13,247 nt of DNA, from the NCBI GenBank assembly GCA_030618905.1, contig JAUXCL010000053.1:1-13247 (forward strand), in the 5' to 3' direction. This DNA comes from Bacteroidales bacterium. Lineage in GTDB: Bacteria > Bacteroidota > Bacteroidia > Bacteroidales > B18-G4. The first letter of the stretch is position 1. The number at the start of each line of letters is the position of its first letter. The notes beneath the pieces were generated by a model. It made no database searches. It was not told the DNA's origin and saw nothing but the letters and a program-made list of their open reading frames with translations. This document shows positions 1-7,628 of the stretch, piece after piece. The position numbers were made by a program, and so were the translations under genes.

Positions 1-1
1 A

Positions 2-1225
2 AGTAAACGCAAGGGTGAGGAACTACTTCAGGAATATAATGAATTTGTGCCTGGGTCATCAGTAAGATTTGCAGCAATATTCAGTGACTGGTGTGAATTT
101 GCACCCCTCTACAAATTTGTTTCAACATGGTTATCAAAACAATGGAACCATAATATATTGGGAGGTAAGGGTAAGTCAGCCATTACATATCTTCATATCA
201 TTGATCTCATAAAGCTGCTGCTGACCATCATAAAAAAAAGTGATACCCTCCCTTCTTATGACACTTACATCGCCAGTCCGGATACCCCGGTGAATCACCT
301 GGATTTATTCATCACCTCTACCAGGGAATATTTTGGCCAGGGCAAAAAGCCCATGATGGTTCCGAAGGCATTTGCCTATCCCGGGATCATCGTCAGGAAT
401 TCAATGCATCGCATAGGTTTGATTACAAAGCCCTTCGAACAACTTTGGATGTTAAAGTATGTTGACCAGGAACTCAAGGTCGATGCCTCATACACAAGAT
501 CACAATTAAACTGGGTGCCTACTCCAAGATACCTGATTCTCAGAAGGATGCTTTTTTTATTGGTGAACAATAAAAATTTTCCCAATGAATGGAAAAATAA
601 GAATGAAGCTGCCCTGAAGATAAGCACCCAGCGGCCAAACCTTTTGATTTATGAATATCTACGGAACCGAACCAATGATATGGTTACTGAGATTGTTGAG
701 GCAGTAAAGAAAAATGAATCTGCTAAAGTACTAAGCAACTATAAAAAGGTTAATGATATCCAATTACAAACTTTCATCAGCACAATTTTTCATTTGCTTC
801 TTGCTTCTGTCAGGAGCGGAGACCGTAGCCTGATAATTAAATACATTGACAATATAGCGAGAGAGCAATTTTCCCTGGGTTTAAATGCATCAGATATAAA
901 CAGCGCGCTATACATTATGGACGATTTAATTACTGATAAACTGAAGAGTGTGAAGCCCTTTCAAAAGCTAAAGCAGGAATTGCATGATTATATTCATTTA
1001 TCCATACAATTGGCGATTGATGAAGTTGAAGACATGTACGAAAACCTTGAACAGAAGATCCTGTCAGGAAAGCAGGTTCCATCCATCTCATTGCCCTATT
1101 ACCGTAAGCAACTCAAGATTATTCATAAACTGAGCCGGCCGATGCAATTGCACAGTCCGGAAAAAGCCAGAAAAGACGAGGAACAAAAGAAACAAACGGA
1201 ATTTACGATTTACGATATTAAATGA
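2..1225 (+). CDS. NAD(P)-dependent epimerase/dehydratase-like protein (extended SDR) with helical C-terminal domain, 5' end missing
   Basis: The reading frame is open to the left edge of the window (S-K-R-K-G-E-E-L-L from position 2), so the true start lies outside; the GTG at 47 is probably just an internal valine codon. The visible SKRKGEE resembles the Ser-Lys end of the YxxSK catalytic motif of extended SDR enzymes, which would place the tyrosine just upstream. The next roughly 190 residues (VPGSSVRFAAIF, then GGKGKSAITYLHIIDLIKLL, then RSQLNWVPTPRYLILRRM) fit the substrate-binding half of the UDP-sugar epimerase/dehydratase family. From about codon 210 to 360 the protein is helical and polar, with loose resemblance to the RsbRD N-terminal-like helical domain; this second assignment is weak. 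The gene converges on the hydrogenase operon with a 41-bp gap and has no evident link to hydrogen metabolism. Its last codons run through a copy of the 7-bp repeat. Confidence 0.6.
   Translation, partial: SKRKGEELLQEYNEFVPGSSVRFAAIFSDWCEFAPLYKFVSTWLSKQWNHNILGGKGKSAITYLHIIDLIKLLLTIIKKSDTLPSYDTYIASPDTPVNHLDLFITSTREYFGQGKKPMMVPKAFAYPGIIVRNSMHRIGLITKPFEQLWMLKYVDQELKVDASYTRSQLNWVPTPRYLILRRMLFLLVNNKNFPNEWKNKNEAALKISTQRPNLLIYEYLRNRTNDMVTEIVEAVKKNESAKVLSNYKKVNDIQLQTFISTIFHLLLASVRSGDRSLIIKYIDNIAREQFSLGLNASDINSALYIMDDLITDKLKSVKPFQKLKQELHDYIHLSIQLAIDEVEDMYENLEQKILSGKQVPSISLPYYRKQLKIIHKLSRPMQLHSPEKARKDEEQKKQTEFTIYDIK
1203..1216 (-). repeat. Two copies of 7-bp repeat (TTACGAT on +)
   Basis: TTACGAT occurs twice in tandem here, with a further partial copy (TT) just before it. 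It is the reverse complement of the ATCGTAA unit arrayed at 12706-12743. The copies lie inside the end of the epimerase-like gene and encode part of its TIYDIK tail. Confidence 0.7.
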
Positions 1226-1266
1226 TTATCTCATCAGAGGGCATCAGGCAACGACATGGAGAGCAA

Positions 1267-1773
1267 CTAATAGTTTAGTGGTGTCGACATGCTCAGCTCC
1301 CTGAACCGCCCCAAAATAAATTGATGAATTAACTCCAAAATATTGACATATTCTTCATCTAATTTCGGCGTAAAAGTCTCACCAAACTCCATGTCCTCTT
1401 CTATCCCTATTCCGATAATAGAGATATTATCCGGAATATCCTCTTCGAGTTCTTTACCCAGTTTTAAGGTAGTATGGAAAGAAGTATCATGGATATTTGA
1501 CAGGTGCAGGGTCTCTCTGAAATCATCTACGCCCATAAAATAGACCTCAGCAGGCCTGGTTTCCTTTGATTTCATCCCATCGATGATAAATACCATTTGG
1601 AATCCCCTGATAAGATCGAGAATTTCCAGGCCACCTACCGTTGAAGATTTAAAATTAAATTGCTGAGAAGTGAAATGTGCCCGCAGATCCCTGGCCAGGC
1701 GGGGACCTATTCCATCATCCTTGAGAATTTCGCTTCCCAATCCGAGGATTAGTATTTTAATTTGTTCAGGCAC
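1267..1773 (-). CDS. [NiFe] hydrogenase maturation endopeptidase (HyaD/HycI family)
   Basis: This 168-residue protein is of usual length for the family that removes the C-terminal peptide of the hydrogenase large subunit after nickel insertion. The N-terminus has the family signature, with LILGLGSEILKDDGIG at residues 8-23. The likely nickel-sensing ligands are D20, D65 (in FIIDG) and H95 (in NIHDTSFH), matching by position Glu16, Asp62 and His93 of E. coli HybD. It is the last gene of the hydrogenase operon, 26 bp after mvhA, whose product keeps a cleavable tail, so MvhA is the expected substrate. The start is GTG at 1773, supported by an AAGGA Shine-Dalgarno 8 nt upstream; no in-frame ATG lies in a better position. 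The enzyme should be cytoplasmic. Confidence 0.9.
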   Translation of the reverse strand: MPEQIKILILGLGSEILKDDGIGPRLARDLRAHFTSQQFNFKSSTVGGLEILDLIRGFQMVFIIDGMKSKETRPAEVYFMGVDDFRETLHLSNIHDTSFHTTLKLGKELEEDIPDNISIIGIGIEEDMEFGETFTPKLDEEYVNILELIHQFILGRFRELSMSTPLNY

Positions 1774-1781
1774 TTTATCAT

Positions 1782-1786
1782 TCCTT
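1782..1786 (-). promoter_or_regulatory. Shine-Dalgarno site deciding the GTG start of the maturation protease
   Basis: On the minus strand AAGGA precedes the GTG at 1773 by 8 nt. An out-of-frame ATG lies between them, so this site favours GTG as the initiator. Confidence 0.5.
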
Positions 1787-1799
1787 AGTTCAAAATAAA

Positions 1800-3272
1800 T
1801 TAATCTCTCTTTAATGTCCGGATGATCTCACCATCCTGATCCCGGAAATTAACCAGCATTGGCATGTCACCCGGTAAGCGGTGTGTGGCGCAGGAAAAGC
1901 ATGGATCATATGCCCTGAATGCCATCTCAATCATGTTCAGGATCCCTTCGGACACATCCTCACCCTTTTTGATCAATCCCTGAGCAGCTTTTTTCAATGA
2001 CATACATATGGCCGCATTGTTATTGGTGGTGCCAACGATGATATTGGCTTTGGTAACCATACCCTTCTCATCAGTCCAGTAATGGTGTGTAAGCGTTCCA
2101 CGTTGCGCTTCAACAATGCCTACACCTTCACCCTTAAACTTGTCTTTACTGAGTTCAGCCCTGAGTTCACTACCGGTAATATCTTTATCGAGGATCAACT
2201 CCAGGCTACGTTCAGCTGCATACAGCAGTTCTATCAATCTTGCCCAGTGCATCGCCAGGGTAGCATGTACGGGTTTACCGCCAAGGGTCTCAAACATCCT
2301 TATATATTCTTTTTGTGCCAGAGGGGTGGCCATCCCATCCGCAGCATTCAACCTGGATAATGGGGTTGCATGGTAGACACCGGACTCCTGTCCATCAACG
2401 AATCCTCTCCACCCTATTTTCTTCAGGTATGGAAATTTCAAATAACTCCAGGGTTCCACCCTTTCCGAAATAAATTCCCGGTAATCATCAGGGGCATATT
2501 TGCAATGCTCCTTACCTTCCGTATCGACAACCCTGACATCACCATCGTAAAAATTCACATAATTGTTCTTATCTACCAATCCCATAGAATGAAGGTTCAG
2601 TGAATAAGGACCGTTCAGGATGATATCGACATAATCCTTATTACCCAAAACAATATCATCAAATATTTTCAAGGAAAATTTACCGAATTCGATAAAGCCT
2701 TTTGCCCTTTCTTCAATGTCATCTCTTTGCTCATTTGTCAATCCTTTTCTCACGCCACCAGGGATATTCATCACAACATGTGTCTGGTGCCCGCCCAACA
2801 TGGCCTGTATCTCCTGTGCCAGTCGTCTTTGTTTAATAACCTCTGTACCTATTTCCTTTCCAACCTTTCCGATGACACCAAGGATATTGCGTTCACCCGG
2901 TGAAGCTGTTGGCCCCACGACGAAATCCGGAGCTGCCAGGACATAGAAATGGGCAATGTGGCTATGGATAAAGTGTGCCATATAGAAAAGCTCCCTCAGT
3001 TTCCTGGCAGTAGGTGGGGGTTCTACACCAAATACCGCATCGGTGGCTTTTCCGGCTCCCATATGATGGCATCCCGGGCATACACCACAAATCTTGGTCA
3101 CGATCTGGCTGACCTCTTCGACAGGCCTGCCTTCGAGAAACTTCTCAAACCCCCTTAGCTCGGGTACCTGGAAATACACTTCATCTACCTCTCCATCTTT
3201 TTTGAGAAAGATTTCGATTTTACCGTGTCCTTCCAAACGGGTTATAGGATCTATAGAAATGTGATGTTTCAT
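1800..3272 (-). CDS. mvhA: Group 3c-like [NiFe] hydrogenase large subunit (MvhA/FrhA family)
   Basis: This 490-residue protein carries the NiFe active site for reversible H2 cleavage. The N-terminal RLEGHGKIEIF motif (residues 12-22) holds the conserved Glu14. The first metal-binding motif is ICGVCPGCHH (61-70, ligands C62 and C65). The second is DPCFSCATH (456-464, ligands C458 and C461). The protein continues 26 residues past H464, the expected cut site, so it needs processing; the protease is encoded directly downstream. All four ligands are cysteine codons, so this is not a selenocysteine enzyme. The GPTASPGERN..GVIGKVG segment (120-137) resembles group 3 cytoplasmic enzymes. There is no Tat signal or membrane segment. 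Its ATG overlaps the mvhG stop (ATGA) and follows a strong AAGGAGG, indicating translational coupling. C68 inside the first motif looks like an additional cysteine. Confidence 0.94.
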   Translation of the reverse strand: MKHHISIDPITRLEGHGKIEIFLKKDGEVDEVYFQVPELRGFEKFLEGRPVEEVSQIVTKICGVCPGCHHMGAGKATDAVFGVEPPPTARKLRELFYMAHFIHSHIAHFYVLAAPDFVVGPTASPGERNILGVIGKVGKEIGTEVIKQRRLAQEIQAMLGGHQTHVVMNIPGGVRKGLTNEQRDDIEERAKGFIEFGKFSLKIFDDIVLGNKDYVDIILNGPYSLNLHSMGLVDKNNYVNFYDGDVRVVDTEGKEHCKYAPDDYREFISERVEPWSYLKFPYLKKIGWRGFVDGQESGVYHATPLSRLNAADGMATPLAQKEYIRMFETLGGKPVHATLAMHWARLIELLYAAERSLELILDKDITGSELRAELSKDKFKGEGVGIVEAQRGTLTHHYWTDEKGMVTKANIIVGTTNNNAAICMSLKKAAQGLIKKGEDVSEGILNMIEMAFRAYDPCFSCATHRLPGDMPMLVNFRDQDGEIIRTLKRD

Positions 3273-4258
3273 AATAATTTCCTCCTTAATATTGATGCGG
3301 GCAAGCTAAAGCGGTAAAAAGTCCCCACCGGGTCTTCTAACTGCTCAATAATTTTTTCTATTTCTTCTGGTTCGTTAGCGTCTATCATGGTGGCAATGGC
3401 AGACATCATTTTTGCCCCCGGATCGGGAGCATCAGCCGGTGGGCCATAACAACCCCGGCAAGGAGCATTGCCTTCTATGCATCGTACTCCGCAACCTCCC
3501 CTCGTTGCCGGGCCCATGCAAATTACGCCTTGTTCAAGGAAACAGGTTTCTCCATCATCTTCAATTTCCCAGGGCCGGTAGAATTTTTTTATGGTTTTAT
3601 TATCTGTCTTCTTTCTTTTACATTCATCGCATTGGCTTTTTTCATAGGCACCAATCACGGATTCTTTGGCCGGTAAAGTTGCACCAGTGGCGATAGCATT
3701 AAATACCTCGAGTAAACGTTCGGTTTGGGGCGGGCATCCGGGAATATAGTAATCAACACAAACAACTTTACTCAAGGGCTGCACATCATTGTAGAACATC
3801 GGAAGCTCCAGGCGGCCCTGTGGGATCTCATACACAGGCTGAGGATGGATCTTGTCGGGATTCTCCGTAGATTCAGTATCCTCATACACCCGCTTGAAAA
3901 TCCCTTCACGGGAAGACATATTGCCCAAACCGGGAATACCACCCAAATGTGAACATGATCCATAGGCTACCAGTATCTTGGATTTCTGTCTTAACAAAAC
4001 AGCCATCAGTTCATTTTCACTATTTCTAATAGCTCCATTGAACAAGGTAAGATCGATGGATCCATCCGGCATATCTTCAACATCCTTATATTTGGTGTCC
4101 AGGGCTATTGGCCAGAAGACAAGGTCGGCTGCTGCCACTACATCGAATAATTTTTCATGTACATCAAGTACTGAGACGCAACAACCTCCGCAGGCCGAAG
4201 CCCAATAAACAGCCATTTTCAATTTTTTCTTTTCTGTTTTCTCTTTTGTAGCACTCAT
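3269..4258 (-). CDS. mvhG: Group 3c-like [NiFe] hydrogenase small subunit (MvhG family)
   Basis: This 329-residue Fe-S subunit relays electrons between the NiFe site and MvhD. The N-terminal half is the NADH:ubiquinone oxidoreductase 20-kDa-like fold that binds the proximal [4Fe-4S] cluster: C23 and C26 in SACGGCC, C102 in YGSCSHLGG, and C175 in PGCPPQ. The C-terminal region has eight further cysteines (C210, C213, C239, C247, C256, C260, C267, C270), enough for two more [4Fe-4S] clusters, as expected for MvhG/FrhG proteins. A lysine-rich leader (residues 4-14) precedes the conserved MAVYWASACGGC block; Met15 is an alternative start. There is no twin-arginine signal, so the enzyme should stay in the cytoplasm. 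The gene sits 15 bp after mvhD and overlaps mvhA by 4 bp. Confidence 0.93.
   Translation of the reverse strand: MSATKEKTEKKKLKMAVYWASACGGCCVSVLDVHEKLFDVVAAADLVFWPIALDTKYKDVEDMPDGSIDLTLFNGAIRNSENELMAVLLRQKSKILVAYGSCSHLGGIPGLGNMSSREGIFKRVYEDTESTENPDKIHPQPVYEIPQGRLELPMFYNDVQPLSKVVCVDYYIPGCPPQTERLLEVFNAIATGATLPAKESVIGAYEKSQCDECKRKKTDNKTIKKFYRPWEIEDDGETCFLEQGVICMGPATRGGCGVRCIEGNAPCRGCYGPPADAPDPGAKMMSAIATMIDANEPEEIEKIIEQLEDPVGTFYRFSLPASILRRKLL
3281..3287 (-). promoter_or_regulatory. Strong Shine-Dalgarno for mvhA inside mvhG
   Basis: AAGGAGG on the minus strand lies 8 nt before the mvhA ATG. The same bases encode two consecutive Arg codons (AGG AGG) at the end of mvhG. Confidence 0.7.
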
Positions 4259-4273
4259 GTTATCTGGTTTGAA

Positions 4274-4702
4274 TTATGAAACAGTTTCCATTACCGGTTT
4301 TATCTGGCAAGGCCCAAGTTGCTGAACGGATTCGGCCATATCATCGGCAAGTTCAGCAAACTGCTTACCTTCACTTGCGCTGATCCATTCCAGTCGAAAC
4401 CTGCCAGGATCAACACCCATTTGCGTGAGATACTTCTGGATAAGATAATATCTGCGGAGGCACTTATAATTACCCTCATGGTAATGGCAGTCACCCGGGT
4501 GGCATCCACAGATCAGCACTCCATCAGCGCCTTCACGAAATGCTTTAAGCACGAATGTTGGGTCTACCCTTCCTGAGCACATGACCCTGATGATCCTGAT
4601 ATTATGTGCATATTTCAGACGGGAAGTTCCGGCCAGATCGGCCCCTGTATAGGAGCACCAGTTGCACAAAAATGATACGATAGTAGGTTCAAACTTCTCC
4701 AT
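4274..4702 (-). CDS. mvhD: Methyl-viologen-reducing hydrogenase delta subunit (MvhD), [2Fe-2S] protein
   Basis: This 142-residue protein is a stand-alone MvhD/FlpD-type domain, the electron bridge between MvhAG and HdrA in methanogen complexes. Family motifs are FLCNWCSY (C13, C16), MCSGRVDP (C42) and ICGCHPGDCHY (C65, C67, C72); a subset of these cysteines binds the [2Fe-2S] centre. In many bacteria this domain is fused to HdrA or QmoB; here it is separate. The gene starts 1 bp after the stop of the upstream hdrA-like gene and has a strong AGGAGG 6 nt before its ATG. The order hdrA-mvhD-mvhG-mvhA supports a direct physical path from hydrogenase to the flavoprotein. Confidence 0.93.
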   Translation of the reverse strand: MEKFEPTIVSFLCNWCSYTGADLAGTSRLKYAHNIRIIRVMCSGRVDPTFVLKAFREGADGVLICGCHPGDCHYHEGNYKCLRRYYLIQKYLTQMGVDPGRFRLEWISASEGKQFAELADDMAESVQQLGPCQIKPVMETVS

Positions 4703-4703
4703 A

Positions 4704-6455
4704 TTAGGCCTCCTCAGGTATTTCTTTTTTTGGAATTGATGTTAACAATAATCCTTCAATTTGTGACATAATCTGCTGGTCAGTATAATGACTGCACCTG
4801 ATGGCTCCGGTTGGACATGTCGATCCGCAAGTACCGCAGCCTTTACAGAGCACTTCATTGACAACAGAAACATTTTTCTCTTCGTCAAAGCTGATAGCCG
4901 TATAGGGACATACGCTAATACAGGTCTGACAGCCACAGCATAAGTCTTCATTCACTTTGGCGGTGGTTACTTCAACTTCAACCTGACCAACGGCGATGCT
5001 GCCAAGAACTCTGGAAGAAGCTGCCAAAGCCTGCGTAATGGACTCGGTGATGTCTTTTGGACCCTGGCAGCAACCCACAATATAAACGCCATCCGTTGTC
5101 GTTGCAACCGGGTCAAGTTTTGGATGTCTTTCAATGTAAAATTCATTTCCGCACATGCTAATTCCTACTGCATGTGCAATATCTTTTGCGTCGTCCCGGG
5201 CTTCCATGGCCGTCATCAGTATAACAAGATCCGCTGGCACTTCAATATCATCACCCGATAATTGCTCCCTCATGCTGATGATCATCTGGCACTTATCTTT
5301 AGCACTGGCTTTGGTGATAAGCGGTAACTCTCCCTGTTGATCATACATCAGGAACATGATATTCCTGCGGGATGATTGTTCATAAAACTCCTCACACCCT
5401 TTACCAAATGCCCTCATATCCGCATAGATCTCATAAATACTGGATTCCGGAAGTGCAGATCTCACCTGGTTGGCATATTTCAGGGCAGTCATACAGCAAA
5501 CCCTGGAACAAAACTCCTTGTATTCCTTATTCCTGCTGCCAACACAGTGAATTATCACTATGTGTTTTGGTTCTTTCCCGGTAGAAGTCAGGATCTTGCC
5601 CGTTTTCAATCTTTTTTCAAAATCGATTGAAGTCACTATATCAGGCAGTTTGGTGAAACCGTAATTTTTAATCTCCGAAGGGTTAAAAGTCTTTAAGCCT
5701 GTTGCAACAATGATATTTCCAAACTTAAGCTCAATTTCTTCATCCTTATCCGTATGGATAGTGGTTTCAAAATTTCCAATATATCCGAAAGTCTCATCAA
5801 TATTCGTATTGAGGAAAACATCGATATTATCGTGGTTCAACACCTTATTGATTTTAGGACGAATCATTTGCTCTGCACTGTATAGGTAAGGGAATGTCAA
5901 ATCAAGTTTAGTAACATGGCCTCCGAGTTCCTTTTCCTTTTCAACCACGTAAACTTTCTTTCCCGCCTCAGCAATCGAGAGCGCAGCTGATAACCCTGCA
6001 ATGCCTCCTCCTATAACCAAAGTTGCAGGATTGATTTCTACTGTAAGTTTATCCAGGGATTCATGGAAATTAACCTTTGAAACTGCTGCACGCACAAGTG
6101 ATTTTGCTTTCCGGGTGGCCTGATCACGGTCGAGATGGACCCAGGATACATGCTCCCGGATATTGGCCATCTCAAACAGGTAAGGATTTAGACCTGCATT
6201 TTCCAGCGCTTTCCTGAAAGTCAGCTCATGAATCCTTGGGGAACAGGCAGATACGACTATCCTGTTGAGATTGTTTTCCTTGATATCTTTGATAATTAAT
6301 TCCTGTCCCGGATCCGAACACATGTACTTATAATCCTTGGCGATCACGACATTTTCCATATCCTTAATATCGTCTGCCACGGCCTGTACATCTACCATTT
6401 TCGCAATATTGGTACCACACCAACAAACATAAACTCCTATTCTGGGATTTTCCAT
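4704..6455 (-). CDS. hdrA: HdrA-like FAD/Fe-S electron-transfer subunit with C-terminal ferredoxin domain
   Basis: This 583-residue protein contains three of the four domains of canonical HdrA. The N-terminal domain has cysteines C11, C13 (CWCG), C46 (MCSDPGQ) and C71 (ACSPRIHE). A thioredoxin-reductase-like FAD domain follows, with the dinucleotide motif GGGIAG at 149-154, VEKEKELGGH at 171-180, HCVGSR at 303-308, CSRVCC at 316-321 and GCCQGPKDI at 461-469. The C-terminal ferredoxin domain binds two [4Fe-4S] clusters (C506/C509/C512/C516 and C537/C540/C543/C547). The inserted ferredoxin domain is absent, and the usual CxxC after the FAD loop is replaced (TFPYLYSAEQMIRPK). It lies between the membrane subunit and mvhD, so it likely receives or passes electrons at MvhD. 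QmoB-type proteins are the alternative relative, but the fused MvhD domain is missing here. Confidence 0.88.
   Translation of the reverse strand: MENPRIGVYVCWCGTNIAKMVDVQAVADDIKDMENVVIAKDYKYMCSDPGQELIIKDIKENNLNRIVVSACSPRIHELTFRKALENAGLNPYLFEMANIREHVSWVHLDRDQATRKAKSLVRAAVSKVNFHESLDKLTVEINPATLVIGGGIAGLSAALSIAEAGKKVYVVEKEKELGGHVTKLDLTFPYLYSAEQMIRPKINKVLNHDNIDVFLNTNIDETFGYIGNFETTIHTDKDEEIELKFGNIIVATGLKTFNPSEIKNYGFTKLPDIVTSIDFEKRLKTGKILTSTGKEPKHIVIIHCVGSRNKEYKEFCSRVCCMTALKYANQVRSALPESSIYEIYADMRAFGKGCEEFYEQSSRRNIMFLMYDQQGELPLITKASAKDKCQMIISMREQLSGDDIEVPADLVILMTAMEARDDAKDIAHAVGISMCGNEFYIERHPKLDPVATTTDGVYIVGCCQGPKDITESITQALAASSRVLGSIAVGQVEVEVTTAKVNEDLCCGCQTCISVCPYTAISFDEEKNVSVVNEVLCKGCGTCGSTCPTGAIRCSHYTDQQIMSQIEGLLLTSIPKKEIPEEA
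4709..4714 (-). promoter_or_regulatory. Strong Shine-Dalgarno for mvhD
   Basis: AGGAGG on the minus strand lies 6 nt before the mvhD ATG, inside the last Glu-Glu-Ala codons of the upstream hdrA-like gene. Confidence 0.65.
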
Positions 6456-6466
6456 ATCAATACAGA

Positions 6467-7618
6467 TTATGAAGTTGCTAAAACTAATTTCTTCTTATCC
6501 TGATAATTCATTGCTGCCTTTTTCAGATTGCCAAAATAAATGGCAAATGGCCGATAGGCCAGGTGTGACCATTTTGAGAATGGCACCTCGATCATGATCA
6601 TGGGAACAAGCACAGCCAGATGAGCGACATACGTAATATAAGTGGCCATGGGCAGGCCTCCAATCCTGAAAAAATGGATCAGGATACCTGTAATCACTGT
6701 TAAGTATAGCATGATGATAAACAGCCAATCACTGACATGTGAGAATTTGAATTTTATATTCTTTTTTCTGATCCTTCCGATAATGGCATAGGTCAGTCCA
6801 AACAATAATCCAAATGTGGCATAATAACCCAGCAATCGCTGAGGATGATAGATTGGGTGGATCTCTTCAGTCTGAAACCAGGGCAGGAAAACCACGATCA
6901 GAATGAACATTAAGGTATAGCCCGACATCATTAACCAATGCGACAACCAATATCTTTTTCCATCGCATTTTGAGAATTTCCATTGAGAAGAAAAATGGAA
7001 TATCAGTTGCCAGAATTCTGTAAAATAGAGGTGAAAAGGAATTCTGATTGATTTATCCTTAATGATCACCATATAGAACATGCGAAGTATGTTGGTTATC
7101 AGTAGAAGTGCTACAATTCCGGCCATTGTCCAGTCGCCCAGCTCAACCCAGAAAATAGGTGCAAACTGATTGATTTTTACTCCGCCATCGGCAGTCAATG
7201 TAGTATCCACAGGAGGAGCAAAGAAGGCAAATATCAGAACTACCAATGCAGCGAGTACCAGAATGGCACCCACCTCCCATACCTTGGAAGTATAAAACTT
7301 CTTTGAAAGGCCGGTCCAGTCATACAGCGAGGTCAGATATCTTCTTAAAGACATTAGTATCTCACCCGGGTTGGCATCTCTTGGGCAGGTATCGGAACAC
7401 TCGCCGCAATAATAACACAGCCAGGGATTCACACTGGTAGTCAGCTTTTCTTTCAAGCCCATCTGCATAGCCCGGATCTCCCTTCTTGGAAACAAAAAAT
7501 CCTGTTCCGTCAATGGGCAACTTGCGGTACAATTACCGCAATGGTAACAATCGCTCCATTCGTTGACTCCAAATTTGGCCAACTCTTTTCTAACGTCAGT
7601 ATTAACTCTATAACTCAT
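6467..7618 (-). CDS. QmoC-like membrane subunit: HdrC ferredoxin domain fused to cytochrome b (HdrE-like)
   Basis: This 383-residue protein starts with an HdrC-type domain holding two [4Fe-4S] motifs, C24/C27/C30/C34 (CYHCGNCTASCP) and C68/C71/C74/C78 (CYYCGECSDTCP). About six hydrophobic segments follow, near residues 113-134, 162-184, 228-248, 263-281, 298-318 and 325-345. Histidines near or in the membrane (H208, H227, H254, H258, H294, H315, H333) are candidate haem b ligands. Fusion of HdrC with an HdrE/NarI-like cytochrome b is the QmoC architecture of sulfate reducers, where it reacts with menaquinone. By inference this is the membrane and quinone-facing end of the hydrogenase complex. 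It lies between two hdrA-like genes with gaps of 10 and 11 bp. No APS reductase or other sulfate-reduction gene is nearby, so a classic Qmo role is not supported. Confidence 0.85.
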   Translation of the reverse strand: MSYRVNTDVRKELAKFGVNEWSDCYHCGNCTASCPLTEQDFLFPRREIRAMQMGLKEKLTTSVNPWLCYYCGECSDTCPRDANPGEILMSLRRYLTSLYDWTGLSKKFYTSKVWEVGAILVLAALVVLIFAFFAPPVDTTLTADGGVKINQFAPIFWVELGDWTMAGIVALLLITNILRMFYMVIIKDKSIRIPFHLYFTEFWQLIFHFSSQWKFSKCDGKRYWLSHWLMMSGYTLMFILIVVFLPWFQTEEIHPIYHPQRLLGYYATFGLLFGLTYAIIGRIRKKNIKFKFSHVSDWLFIIMLYLTVITGILIHFFRIGGLPMATYITYVAHLAVLVPMIMIEVPFSKWSHLAYRPFAIYFGNLKKAAMNYQDKKKLVLATS

Positions 7619-7628
7619 TGTGATTTCT

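Noticed and set aside
47..49. GTG as start of the first gene
   Set aside because: The frame is open upstream to position 2 and the residues before it look like the SDR YxxSK region, so the gene is cut by the window edge.
1881..1907. Selenocysteine in the C-terminal NiFe motif of MvhA
   Set aside because: Both ligand codons in DPCFSC are TGC; there is no in-frame TGA.
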